Positions 26,945 through 39,956 are shown, numbered from the stretch's first letter. The stretch: 64,000 nucleotides of DNA from Diadophis punctatus similis (GCA_023053685.1 JALIGW010000005.1:34424980-34488979); one strand, 5' to 3'. Translations and numbers: made by a program. The notes: a model not told the origin generated them from the letters alone.

Positions 26945-27296
26945 CTGAAAGATAAATCAAGAAAAAAAAATTATTAGGTATCTCTAGTCTCCCGCATAAG
27001 CCCATTTTCATTAACACCTTTCTTTATTCTAATGTCTTGCAAATATATTAGTGGGTAATTCCGATCTTTCAAAGCAATTTGGGAAAGACCAAATTGAATG
27101 ACGGCTGTCATAAATCTTGAGCAGCTTTTCATTCCCAGTTATAAGATTCATATTCAAAAACATAGCCAACTATACTACTATGTAAGTAATTTAATATCTA
27201 CAACTATATATCCTACTGCAAAATTCTAAGCTTTACAATTTATCTTCAGCTCAATATCAATTTGCTTATTGCTTTAGTCACCATTATTCTCTAGTA

Positions 27297-28018
27297 CAGC
27301 GGTTCCCAACCTTCCTAATGCCGCACCCCCCGCCCCGCCCCCACACCCCCACCACGACCCACCCCGCCACTTGGGTTCTTTTACCCTCTGCGCATGCGCA
27401 AAGTGTTCTGTGCATGCACAGAGGATAAAAGAACCCAAATGGCGGCGTCCAGGCGAAGTCTCCAGATCCAGGTGAGGTCTCCACTCGCTTCGCGTGTTGC
27501 CTCTGGGAGCTTTTCGAGCCCCGTCACAAAAGGCGTGCGCGACTTCGGCGGGGCCGGGACAGGCGGCTGCCCGGAGAGAGCCACCTCGTTCGCGGCTTCG
27601 CTCCGAACGCTACAGGTAGACGGGAGAGACTCTGTGAAGGGGATGGCTCTCTCCGGGCAGCCGCCTGTCCCGGCCCCGCGGAAGTCGCGCACGCCTTTCA
27701 GGACAGGGCTCGAAAAGCTCCCAGAGGCAACACACGAAGCGAGCGGAGACCTCGCCCAGATCTGGAGACTTCGCCCGGATGCCGCCATTTGGGTTCTTTT
27801 ACCATCTGTGCATGCGCAGAACGCTTTGCACATGCGCAGAGGGTAAAAGAACCCAAATGGCGGCGGTGAGCTGGGTCACGGTGGGGTCACGGGTTGTGGG
27901 GCGCGATATGGCCAGGCTTGTGGCAGTGGGGGGGAGAGATGAGGATGCCGGGGTGACCCTTGGGAAATGGTCGTTCGACCACCCAAAGGGGTCGCGACCC
28001 CCAGGTTGGGAACCACTG
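27297..28018. mobile_element. Fold-back hAT-like element with arms of about 220 bp
   Basis: TIRs CAGCGGTTCCCAACCTTCC and ...CCAGGTTGGGAACCACTG. Perfect 8-bp target duplication ctctagta (27289-27296, 28019-28026). The GC-rich interior is a giant inverted repeat: about 27370-27595 pairs with about 27650-27870 around a loop near 27600-27645. Because of this symmetry both strands show similar 150-codon frames, which are artefacts. NRF1-like TGCGCATGCGCA (27389-27400) and YY1-like AAATGGCGGC motifs occur in the arms. Confidence 0.93.
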
Positions 28019-31000
28019 CTCTAGTATGAAGCAGTCCTGCCCAAATCATTCTATAAATAAGATGCTGTTTATAGTTATTAAAATAATTAAACAAGAAAGA
28101 ATAGAAATAAATGAGAAAGCCCCTCATTATCTAAGCTCTTTCCTTACATTTAACTACTATATGTATTCATGTTGATCGGTCAACATGAAAAAAATTAAAA
28201 ATTATGATTTTGTTTAAGCCAATTTACTAAACTTTGCAAACAATCTGCAAGTTTCCAAATATGTTTGCAGAATTTATCTTTTTATAATAATATAATACAG
28301 TATATAACAACTGAAGTATGTAGAATTTGCCAAGCATCAATTATAAATTACTACAATTAAAAACATTTTACTGCTTTAAAAAAGCTATACTGTAAAGTAA
28401 ATCGATCCCAGAATGTATATTTTGTTTTTTAAATTCAAAGCCTATAATTTTAAGATTTGATAACATATTTTTATGAATTATCATCACATTTTCCTGAAGC
28501 TCAAATAATGCCTTCCATCATCAATTGAAAGAACCTTTAATGAAAACCATAACATTTAATTAATGAAGAATTCCAGGCTCAATGAGAATCAATAACTTCT
28601 AAGAATGGCAGTCAGAAAAATGATGAAGGAATGCTAAGACAAGTAAAACAAAAACAAAAAGAAACTTCAAAAAAATAGTCAGAATTATTTTAATCTCGGC
28701 ATAGAGCTAGATTGACAGTCAACTGTATCAGATACTCTAATCATGATGGAGAAATTTGGAAAGTGGTTTTTAAGTGGAATAACTAATATTCTGATTTTAT
28801 TCTTTAAATACACATACCTATATGCATTACTAAGAGAATAAAATCAGATTTTAAACACAATTATCCGTCCACCACAACAACAAGCAGAAGGGACAAGATA
28901 TTATGTCACTTAGGACATAGTGAGGAGAAAAAGAGCATTTCTCTGTGTTGGGTTAGACTGATCAATCTCAAAAATATCTTTCTGAGTTTATTGGCCTGTC
29001 ACAGTAACGTTCCTATTTAGTTCTAGTTCTGACCTAAAATTCTTGAGGCCCATTAATTACAACATTACATATATTTTGTTCAACTGCTGTGAAACAATGG
29101 TAACATTGTAAACTTAAATAAAAGCATGACCATTTATTGTATTCTTTATCATGCATGTGTATATTTTATGCATTTGGATTTTTAAATGTTTTGAAGCAGT
29201 GAATTTTTTTATATCTAATAAATTTAAATTAAATTCTTTTGAATAATCCATCAAATGACAGTATTTAAAGCCAAGAAAAACCTTCAGAGTTACCACATGT
29301 GCAGTGGAACCAATCTGCATATAAATCACAACTGTGTATTAATAATTTTATTTACTCTTCATTCCTGCAGAAAACATCTCCCCTTTCTAGAGATTCCATT
29401 AAGGGCTACAACTCCTAGGCAAAGGATTGAATTCCTAGATTATAATCAAACCAGTCATCAAGGTTGGAGCTGAAAGAACAAAGTTCGGCCTACCACTGGG
29501 AACAAAATTAAAACAGCAGGCTCTCCTTTACTTCTCACATATGGGAGATTCTGTTAACTTATCTTCCTTCCATCAAAACACCATAAATGAGGAGGGATGC
29601 CATCTTGTCATGAAGTGTGTTAATTTATACTGTGATTTAAAACCATACTAGCATAAAATAAAATAGTATGAACTTTCCCACGTAGGAGGAGTGAAAAAGA
29701 AAAACTTCTGCAGCTGCTAAATATATCCTGTCAGACTACTACAAGGAACAATCCTTAAAATAGAAAACATTTTGAAATACATGTAGTGTTCTCCTTGGTA
29801 ACTCAAGAGATAATCAGTGTTCTCTCCTCAGAAAATATGCTGTTTTTGTCTTTTGCATCTTCGTAATACATTTCTAACTAAAATGTAGTTCTAACTAACT
29901 ACAATTAGAAGTCAGCAATCTTACGAAGTTGTCTGTTTAACCATCATTAAACAGAATAGTCTCTTTTTCTTAAGAAAGTACATCCACCATCTCTAACCTG
30001 ATGATGGTCTAATCTTCTCATAATAGGTCATGTCAGTTGAAGATGATGGAAGTCCAGCACCCTCATGGGTGCCAGGTTGTAATATGCAAGAAGACAATAT
30101 TTCACTTGTAAACTGTATTATATTATAATCAGTGTTTCCATTTCATCAACCATGCCAAGCTTCAGTGTTGTCATTACAATTTCTTCCTGTTTTATTCCAA
30201 GTAGCTACAAATTCTAAAGCAAAGCTTCATTAAGTAAGTTGTTTAATAGCACAAAGAGATCTTTCAAGTAAGGCACTCCCTGAAAATAAGATTCCTAATC
30301 TTTGGGCGTAATACTATTATGCTTCATGTTAAAGATGAAATTCTAATGAATATGGTGGAAGCATTGGATAGTACCAAAAAAAAGCATATCTGAATCAACA
30401 GGAATTATCTGTAGGAAAATATAGTTCAGGTAAACTATTAACCTAAGAATTGCTCCATGAAATAACAACATCCAAAGTTCTGCTATAGTCAAAGAGAAGA
30501 AATAAATAAAACTCCATAAGAATTCCTATGTCCTCTCTCAATTGTAGCCGTAAGCATTATTTCAAAAAAAAAGTCCCCAATTTCTCTCTGGTAGATTTAT
30601 AACCTACTTTTCTTTTAGGCGCTCAAGATCACATATATAGTGCTGTGTCATGGATCCCAAAATAGGACTTTTTGGCTAATGGAAAGACAGTTGTTGACTT
30701 AGCTGAAGAGTACAGTAGATCTAGTGAAATAAAAGATGTTCCTTTACCTGAAATCTGTATGTTGTTTATAATTTAAACTGAACCTTGCCATTGAATGGTA
30801 AATCTGTTATGCTCAGAGTCAATTTCCAACAGGTCCAATCAGTTATTCATCTGAGTTCCAGAATACCCCACTAATCTTTTTTGCTAAATATATATTTTTA
30901 ATAATTCTAGAAACATCAGAGTTCCCAAAAGCATACTAACACTTTGTCATTTTTGTGAATCATGATATTCAAAGTACTGTTACACTCATTCAACTATGCA

Positions 31001-31133
31001 CTAAAAACTATCCTTCAATGGAGGGAAATATGTTTAGTTTTGCTTTGAAAATACAGAGAATTTTGTATATTCCTTCTACCAAGGTTTCTCTTTCAAAAGT
31101 GGCAAGCAGCTTAATATTTTTGCATATCAGATA

Positions 31134-31257
31134 CCGTGTTTCTCCAAAAATAAGATCCTGTCTTATATTTTTTTTTGAACCCTGAAATAAGCGCTTGGCC
31201 TTATTGCCATGCACTCAAAAGCCTGATTGGGGATGTCTTATTTTGGGGGAAACAGGG
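31134..31257. mobile_element. TA-flanked MITE, GTGTTTCCCCGAAAATAAG family
   Basis: CCGTGTTTCTCC... and ...GGGGGAAACAGGG bounded by TA (31132-31133, 31258-31259). The interior GAACCCTGAAATAAGCGC matches the copy at 9709. Confidence 0.82.
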
Positions 31258-31527
31258 TAGTTGACAGAAAAATATTTGTCAAATATATTAAAATTAATTT
31301 AACTTTTCCTCTCTTCCCATATTTAGCATTCAGAATGGTTATTAAAGTTTTATTCTTGGCACATGTGGAGTAAATAATAATGTTACAAAAGAATTCTGTC
31401 CTACCGTACTAGATTCAGTAAAGTAATGGCATTAAAGAGAAGCAGAAAGTTTGGAATTCTAAATCCTGAAGCATTATGCAGGCACAAATAAAATACAAAA
31501 TAATATGTATAATATATCTCTATAGAC

Positions 31528-31802
31528 CAGTGGTGGGTTTAATTTTTTTTTACTACCGGTTCTGTGGGCATGGCTTGGTGGGCGTGGCAGGGGAAGGATA
31601 TTGTAAAATCTCCATTCCCACCCCACTCCAGGGGAAGGTTACTGCAAAATCCCCATTTCCTCCCAATCAGCTAGGACTCAGGAGGCAGAGAATAGATGGG
31701 GCGGGGCCAGTCAGAGGTGGTATTTACCGGTTCTCCGAACTACTCAAAATTTCTGCTACCGGTTCTCCAGAACTGGTCAGAACCTGCTGAAACCCACCTC
31801 TG
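31528..31802 (-). mobile_element. hAT-like MITE, CAGGGGTG family, copy B
   Basis: Perfect 8-bp target duplication ctatagac (31520-31527, 31803-31810). TIRs CAGTGGTGGGTTT and AAACCCACCTCTG. The interior is the reverse complement of copies A and C (ACCGGTTCT, CATGGCTTGGTGGGCGTGGC). Confidence 0.92.
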
Positions 31803-32477
31803 CTATAGACTGACTGCAGTACATCACTCAGTTGGTCATAGAGTTATTAGGATTTCTTGAATAGTTGTGCCAGCTTACATCTCTCTTAACAAAAAATTAT
31901 TGAAATATTAAGCAACATTGTGATTCTCAGCACAAGAAAGTCAGTATAAATAATACATATAGTTAACCCAGTTTTCTTATTTAAATAAAATATGTTGTTT
32001 CTATGGATGGAAAAACAACCTTTAGAAACATAGGTTCATGAATATCAAAGTTAAGTCCTACAGAAGCTCAGAAAGTAATGTTTGGTGAATAAGTAAACTG
32101 GCAAGTGGTTGTAAGTCATAGGGATCTTCCTAATTATTCTGAAATTCACTTAACTTCCCCAGATGATCTGGTAAAACTGATATTAAGCTAAAATTGGAGT
32201 GGCAAAGAAAGTAGTTGGGGAGATTTGAATGCCTTTCTTTATTGTTTAAAATGTGCAAGAGGGTTACTGTTTCAGCTATTTACTTCCAAGCAGCTTCTTT
32301 ATAAGAACCTCTTCAAATATGGAAAAAGAACCTACAGAACCTTCTTCTGGATAGAATAAGAATTCTATAAATTCCTCATCTTTAGTGGTTAAAAATCCTT
32401 CTACTGATATGTCAGGAACATATTTATATTCAAACGCACTTCCAATAATTTCTAGTTTATCTCTATAGCACAAATCG

Positions 32478-32785
32478 CAGGGGTGAAATCCAGGAGGTTC
32501 TGACAGGTCCTGGAGAACCGGTAGCAGAAATTTTTGAGTAGTTCGGAGAACCGGTAGCGGAAATTTTGAGTAGTTCGGAGAACCGGCAAATACAACCTCT
32601 GGCTGGCCCCAGAGTGGGGTGCGAATGGAGATTTTGCAATATCCTTCCCCCAGGAGTGGGGAGGGAATGGGGATTTTGCAGTATCCTTCCCCTGCCACGC
32701 CCACCAAGCCATGCCCACCATCCACACCACGCCCACCAAGCCACACCCACAGAACCAATAGTAAAAATATTTGGACTTCACAACT
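32478..32785 (+). mobile_element. hAT-like MITE, CAGGGGTG family, copy C
   Basis: Starts CAGGGGTGAAATCCAG. The interior matches copy A and carries a tandem repeat of GAGTAGTTCGGAGAACCGG (about 32536-32585). The right end is decayed and no target duplication is recognisable. Confidence 0.8.
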
Positions 32786-33456
32786 GGCTTAGAGAACTTA
32801 TATTTTTAAAGTACTTTTTCTGAGACCTTCTTGTTGAAGAAATGGAAGGCAAACCCAAGCTAAGATATTATTTATAAGACACTCCTTAAAAAAAGACACA
32901 GAATACTTTCAAGTATCTCAACATTAAGCAAAGAATCAAATAGCAGATATGTTGCACATCTGATCTAGTGCTTGAAAGCAAACTTTGAGCTTGTGTATTG
33001 TATCTCATTTTCATTATTGATATAGACAGTTACAGTTCTGAATATGATATTAAAATATTGCTAATAGATACACTTTGCCTATGGTGACATTTTTAAAGCT
33101 TTGAGCAAAATACACTGAAAAAGAGCATGGGAAAGAGGGATTGAAGGTCTAAGACATGTAAACATACTTCGGCTTTGACTTGTTCTATGCGAGCTATATG
33201 TATAAAATAGAAAGGTTTGAATATGAGGGATGGCAGCAACTAATTTAGAATTCAGTACATGGCTTTATACCTCACCAGCTAAGGTTTATATAAAAGCCTT
33301 CTGGGTTCAAGAGAGCTCTGCTTGTCATACCTTATTTCTGGATTTTCCTTCAGTATAACAAGGTTCCCTATTTCATTACAAATTAGGTTTCTCAGCTTTA
33401 ATGTTCTGTTATAGTATACCTTTTATATGATCTAGTATAGTATACTTTCTATATAG

Positions 33457-33872
33457 CAATGATGGCTTATCTTTTTGTCATTGCGTGCCACTTTTTGTCA
33501 TCATGTGCCTCACCCATAATGCAATGCGTGCGTGACCCCCCTACGCGCCACGCCTCCGCACATGCAACCCCCGCACTTCCCCATCCCGTGCATGCGTACG
33601 TGAGCCCCCGGGCTTTCCCCGCCACCCACGTATGTACATGCAACCCCATGCGACCCCACCCCTGCGCATGCACGCACAACCTCACATGCACGCGTGCCTC
33701 TCCTCCATGCGCCCCACCCCGCACATGCGCGGCAGAAACCTGAAAATCAGCTGGCCGGCGGGAGGCACATACGCATGCACGATGGAGCTGAGCTGGGGCG
33801 ACGGCTTGTGTGTCATCAGAGAGGGCGCTGCGTGCCACCTCTGACACGCGTGCCATAGGTTCACCATCACGG
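33457..33872 (+). mobile_element. hAT-like MITE, CAGTGATGG family, short copy
   Basis: Perfect target duplication ctatatag (33449-33456, 33873-33880). Ends CAATGATGG and CCATCACGG. Shares CGTGCCATAGGTTC and CCCATAATGCAATGC with the longer copies at 46101 and 53413 but lacks their central palindromic block. Confidence 0.92.
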
Positions 33873-36440
33873 CTATATAGGAAAGGATATAGTACTTGGC
33901 TATGTCAGCACTACACATGAAGAGCCATCAATACTTTAGCAATTATAGATAGTTTCCATGGAAAAAGTACACAGAAAATGTCAACCAAGCCATCTTACTA
34001 TTTCTGTCCTTGAAATCTAGCAATAGCAGCATTCACATTCTAAGAGTCAGAAGCAGTCTATTTGTGATAACAAAGGGTGGATACTGCAGTTGGTCTCATA
34101 TGAGTACCCTGATAGGAATTATCAGGTTGCCTACAGATGTTCAAAAAAGCTATGCTATCTGCAATTATCCAACCTCCAATGGAGGTCATTGGAACAGACT
34201 GCATTGCAACCTGTCATTCTTGCTTATACCTGGCACTTATTTAAACAAGGTATTCCTTCTTCAATTTTCTACTTTCCCAACAGAGCTGTAAGATTGTTGA
34301 GACTGAAAACTAGTCACCTAATTTTTGGATAAACAGTAACATGATGTTAGATGGGTTCCTTGTTTTCTATACCACATGACTGCATCTGTCCTACCCACCC
34401 CCAAGGGTGGATTATACATCAAATTATCTTCTGCAAGTTAGCAACACTGTTTTCCAAAGCTCCCTGGATTAAAAGCAGTCACTAAACTCTCAGCATTGGA
34501 ATAACAGGAAGGTCAAGTAATTTTTGCTGCCCAACCAAAATATTCATTCTGTTTGGTTAGACAACAACCAGAATTTGAGCACTTAAAGCTGGTTTTCACT
34601 TGGATTAGAAAACAAGCAAAAGGAGCCAAAATATATATCTAAAATATATACCACTCCTATTTTTTTTTGGCCAACAGAAAGAAAAATATTCATACAGAAG
34701 CTCAAGCAGCCTAGTACTATGAAAAATATTGCCTATTACATGCTTCTCTGTGCCATAGTTATCTTGAATAAAAATTGAAATAGAAAAAGGTAGTTTGAAT
34801 TTGGCACATTTAGGGCTCAGAATAATATTTGTACACACCAGACATTATCTGTATAGTTTGTGGGTTGCAAACTGTGTAAGTGTAAATCCAGATTTAAAAA
34901 GCTGATAACTCCCTTAATTTAGCATAGATCTAAACCAGCAGAAATAGTAAGGGTCGGTGTACATTTTTATATTCAGGGACAATCCTGAACAGAATTATCT
35001 GTAGCTTACAGTACACCTGACATCAGAGGGCTGTTTATAACTTAAAACCAATAACTATCTTTGTGGTCTGATATAGAATAATACACTTGTAATGAACAAA
35101 TGGCATGCTGAGCGAGAACGGACTGCATCAAATGTTGAGCACAGCTGCAAAGATGTCCACAAGTATCTCCATATTTTGCTTTTTAGATGCATGGATAAAT
35201 TACCTATGTTTGAGAAAATGCAAAATATATTTGCAATGTTATCAATTGCTAAAAAGATTTCTCTGATTTATACCTAGAAGTGGTAAGTAGAAATATTGTC
35301 TGTTTATTGCAGGGAAATTCAGTCAAACAGCTATTTATATAAACTCTGGAGTTTGGTTTTTTTTTTTACTAGCACCAGACTAAGCAAAGAGTTCTCAACA
35401 TGTTTCAAGAACTTGATGAAATCAAAGTGTTACCAAAAATCAAGTGCTAAAACTTTAAACATCTTTAAAATCTTTAAAGAGGTATACAGAAACAGCTACA
35501 GTATGCTCTTCTTTTATGAAGAAAAAGTAATTATTGAAACAAAACATACACATCAATAATGGTCTTTATTTTCTCTTAGATACAAGACACTGATTATACT
35601 ACTTAGATGTATAACTTTGAATTCAATGGCACATTTCATCAATATCCAGAATAAGACTTATTAAAGAAAATCATAAGTGCAACATATATGTTGCTATTGT
35701 GACTGCCAAAACTACACTTCCTCTTCTTTCACAGATAGGATATTTCTTGGCCCACTAAATGGATCTAAACCCCAGAGCAAAACTTCTCTTAGACCAATTC
35801 ATAGAACACTTCTAAATTTCATGGAACATTGAACTCCACAGAACAAAGATTAAGAAACACTCATCACCACAAATGTATTTTTGAGTTGGTCTGGATTTTT
35901 AAATACTTCATAATTATTAAGAACAACAACAACATCTGGAGCAACACTTGACAAAATCAAAGTGAGTTGCAAAAGCTAGTTTAATTTGGAAAAGCTTACA
36001 TTCTATGATGATACTTAACAATATCTGCATATCCCAGGTTCTTGAGGATTCAGTAGGTGGATAAAAATACCAACTCCAGTCTAAACATCTGGCTGACTGT
36101 GCAACAAACTATAATAATATATTAAATTTATATGCCAGGTGTCTCTAGACTCTTTCCAACGACAGGAAATAGAACTTTTGAACCTACCGTGCCACCAAAA
36201 TTTCCATTAAGTTCTATTTCAGATATGCAAGTAACTCTTTTCAGAGGAAGGAAATGTATTTGAGTAAGTTCTACTCACTACCATTCCATGCCTAATTTTC
36301 GGCCATTGATTCTTTTGCTTCAACGGGGTATTTTTAATTAAAAAAAATACTTCACTGTGTAGTTCTTACCAAGAATCAAGGATCAGGCCAATGGCAGGGC
36401 TTGTCTTTATAACCTTCATAAGGGGAAAATAAAATCCTTT

Positions 36441-36520
36441 TCCTTCCTTCCTTCCTTCCTTCCTTCCTTCCTTCCTTCCTTCCTTCCTTCCTTCCTTCCT
36501 TCCTTCCTTCCTTCCCTTCC
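36441..36520. repeat. (TTCC)n microsatellite
   Basis: About 18-20 tetranucleotide units, nearly uninterrupted. Confidence 0.95.
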
Positions 36521-38367
36521 ATTAGTTTAAAAAATTAATGGAAAGAGGAATGTAGGAGTTATTAGCCACATGTACTATGTTATTTTCAATGGAATTTATT
36601 TACTTATTTATTTACAGCAACAAGAGACTGCCCCAATCTAACCGATGAACAAACAAGGACAGATTGTCTCAACAATAAAAACAGTTCAATGAACAGGCAT
36701 ATTACATAATAATAGTTACAAATATGTGCCCTTATGCATAACTATAGCCTGTTGAAACAAAACCTGAATGAAAGGTTTCTCCACTTCTGGGGAGAAAGTA
36801 CCAAGAAATTTAAGCAATCTTTTTGTTTTATGGTTCCCTTGGCTATTCTGGCAGGCCCTTATGGAATTTGTTGTTCAAAATATCTGAAAAGACTCAGGTT
36901 GATTACTCTTAAGGCAGATGAACTGGAGCAAGAAGTATTAATTTGTTTGCGGGGGGGGGAGGTTACAATAAAGATGAAAGTCTTCCTTTACATCAATACT
37001 TACTGTTTAATGAAAAATTCCATACCTTGCTCATACCTTGCTCATAGGAAACATCAAGAAGTTATCCAGAGGAAAGTACATTTTATGAAATAATGTATTC
37101 ACCTGACATTTTGGCCATTTATTAAGCTTGATAACAAGTACCCATGCCTGGAAACAAATGGAATTTAGAAATACCAGACATAGAAATCTTCACTATGAGC
37201 AACAACAACAAAGTATCTAATACATCAAATTTTGGATATTATTTGGAAAAGTAGAATAAGGAAAGTAGAATCGGCTCAGTGGCAGATTATATTTGTCAGT
37301 GTAATAATGTTCCTCCTCCGTGTTGATAGAACTTGTCTTTTAAATTATGCAGCAACTTATTCCTCAGCAAGCTTTGTCATGCATATTCATACTAGTCTTT
37401 CCATATTCTGATATGCATATACTGTAATGTCTCTGGTATAATCTTGGGTGCAGTCATATTCTGAGTATGCCTTCCATAGTAGAGCCATTTACTGTATTAA
37501 TGCCTCTCTTAATATGTTGTCTTTTGGATCTACATGTAATATATTGTATCTATTTTTGTAAAGGACATCAGTTCCAGTTTTATATAAGCCTACTTAAAAT
37601 CCCTCCCCCCCCATTTCAATAGATCTTACATCCAGGTAAGGAATGAAATCAGTCAACAGGACTCAGATGCTATACTTTAAAATGTTACATCTGTGTAAGT
37701 ATATTTAACACAATAAGTATCATTTCTACCTCTGTCCTTTAAAAAACATTTGCTAGTCCTGGGCTGGCAAAAGGTGTCACAGCCTTGCTGGGTAATAAAG
37801 GAGAAGTTGTCCCCTTCCCAAATTACCCTTAACCCCCAAAGCAATCTGGAATTCAAAGCTGATGTTTACATTGAAATCCAGGGCATTTAATTTTCTCAGA
37901 TTTCTGAGCATATCTGGATTTTGATGAAATGTGAAGACTTGAGCACAAAATGGCTGCCTATATATATATATATATCCCTACCTCATGTACCCCATGTACA
38001 AATACCTCCTTCATACTCAAAATTGCTCTATTTTCACTAATGGCAACCAAACACAGCAGTTTTGACCCTTTTTTTCAGGCAGAAGTGAGAGTCATAAGCA
38101 TGTATCCCCACCACCACAAAGAAGAGAAAATCACTCCAATTTTTGGTGCCATTAGCAGCAAAAGCAGAGTAATTTTGACCCCTTTTGCTGGGAGGAAAGG
38201 AGTAATGAAAGAACTTGCCTTTCTATCCCCCTGCTAAGAGGTAGGGAACCTTTTTGTTATTAATGGCTCTTTGCCTTCTTTGTTTCTAACTTCTCCTATA
38301 TCACAGTTCTTCCTTTTCTGCTTCTGTTTCCTCTTCCACAGACCAACTACCTCTACCTCTCCCAGAC

Positions 38368-38804
38368 CAGTGGCGGGTTGCTTCCTTACCGGTGCCGGTG
38401 CGCTGCACGTGCATCTCCACATTTCGGGGGGGAGGCGCTCTCTCGATATGGGCACGCGCCCCTTGCATTATTTTGCTTTTGCACATGCGCGGAAGCAAAA
38501 TTGCGCCGAAAACTCACGAGGGGACGCACACGAGAAATTTTGGCGAGATTTTGCTTCCACGCATGCGCAGAAGCAAAATCTTGCCAAAATCTTGCACGCG
38601 CATGCGTCACCACGGAAGATTTCGGTGCGATTTTGCTTCCACGCATGCGCAGAAGCAAAATCGCCCAAACATTCACCGAAAAAGATGGCGATGCGCGCGA
38701 CGGACCAGCAGAGAGAGTTCCGGAGCGGTCGCGCGCAAATTGCACAATCGGCCGCTCCCTACCGGAGCTATGTATCTGACAGCTCCAGCAGGAACCCACC
38801 TCTG
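38368..38804 (+). mobile_element. hAT-like MITE with amplified palindromic modules
   Basis: Perfect target duplication tcccagac (38360-38367, 38805-38812). Same ends as the 25088 copy (CAGTGGCGGGTTGC, CAGGAACCCACCTCTG). The central module, GATTTTGCTTCCACGCATG followed by its inverse, occurs three times (about 38470-38502, 38550-38582, 38628-38662). This makes the copy 437 bp, against 271 bp for the 25088 copy. Confidence 0.93.
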
Positions 38805-39055
38805 TCCCAGACCAACTAAAGGAGTAACTAATCCTTTAGTTACTAAAGGATCTACTTATTGGCCCACCATTTAGAGGGACATCAGAGAGAGAGCTGTGTT
38901 TGAAATTATCACTAGTCTAAGAAATTCCCTTCAAGAGAAATGTGATTAGTTAAAATTGGACTTATTTTAATATATGCTTATTTATTGTCTTTGGTTTTTA
39001 ATTGAATAGATTCTATGGTCTTATTTTTTATTGGTTTGTTTTTAAATATTATACG

Positions 39056-39280
39056 TGCTCTGTAGTATGAGCTAGCAGGGTGCAATAACTGAGGCAACAC
39101 TGTGTATGCGCTAAAACATAACCTTTATTAACAACAACTCAGTAACAACTAAACTAATGATCTGAGGTAACGCAGTTTGACAGCTCCCTTTTATAGTCAG
39201 CTGTCAAACGGGCCGCCAATCCCAGCCGTTCTTCGTTCCCGCTCCTAGAGCGGCCCCGAGCGGCATATCGGAACATTACA
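39056..39280 (-). repeat. 3' LTR of the gypsy element
   Basis: Plus strand runs TGCTCTGTAG...AACATTACA, so the element strand has TG...CA ends. On the minus strand a TATA-like CTATAAAA (39189-39196) precedes AATAAA (39124-39129). A polypurine tract AAAAGGGG lies directly next to it at 39281-39288. Confidence 0.92.
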
Positions 39281-39956
39281 CCCCTTTTCGGCAAGTTGGC
39301 GCACGCGTAATCCTGCAAATATGCCGGATGGCGCCGGATCCGTCCGGATCTTTGTGGCTCCACTGAGCTCTCGTCTGTGTGTGGAGCAGAGGTGGTCGAG
39401 GTCGGAGCAGGCCGCCCCCTTCTGCTTCGCCCCAAGTCGGACTTCCCTCCAGTGCTGACATCGTTGATTCAGGTGAGTCAAGCTGGGGTGTTTCATTGGG
39501 GGGGGTTGTCCATCGACAGCGGCTGCTGGCTGCAACCCAGCTCCCCAGAGACATGATCAAGCGCATTCGGCAGACTTCGTTCTTGTTCGGGATTGGTCAC
39601 TGCTGTCCACCTGGCCCTAAGCTGATCAATGTGGCGGTGCCACACGCAACCGTCCTCTAATGATATCTTGTACAAACATGGTCCATACAAGCCCACGATT
39701 GTGCTGGGCAGCCACAAGGGATGACCCAGGTAGTTCCTAACGTAAACCCTGCTGCCTACATCATAAGAGCAGGAGGGGCAAGCCGAATCTAGGGGCTTCT
39801 CAGGGACGAACAGGGGGTGTAATCTGTCGAGAGTAGATCACAGATGCCTGCCCACGGGCTCTTGTTAGTAGTCAGACAAGGCGTCGTGTGTTGGGTTAAG
39901 AGCAGCTCCCCTATCTTCACCTGCCAATTCTCAGGGCCTAACTTAGTCAGGGTTTC
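39281..39956 (-). pseudogene. gypsy pol C-terminal remnant
   Basis: Fragments in several frames, for example QHTTPC near 39880 and RSGRIRRHPAYLQDYAC (39340-39300), correspond to the integrase C-terminal extension commonly seen before the 3' LTR. No single frame is open throughout. Confidence 0.7.

Noticed and set aside
27381..27846. Two 150-codon frames on opposite strands
   Set aside because: They are reverse-complement images produced by the fold-back element, without homology or a promoter.
33457..33872. 129-codon minus-strand frame with repeated CxHA-type residues
   Set aside because: It lies wholly within a hAT-like MITE rich in CATGCG repeats.
38271..38874. Frames of 130-180 codons on both strands
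   Set aside because: They arise from the repeated palindromic modules of the MITE at 38368.
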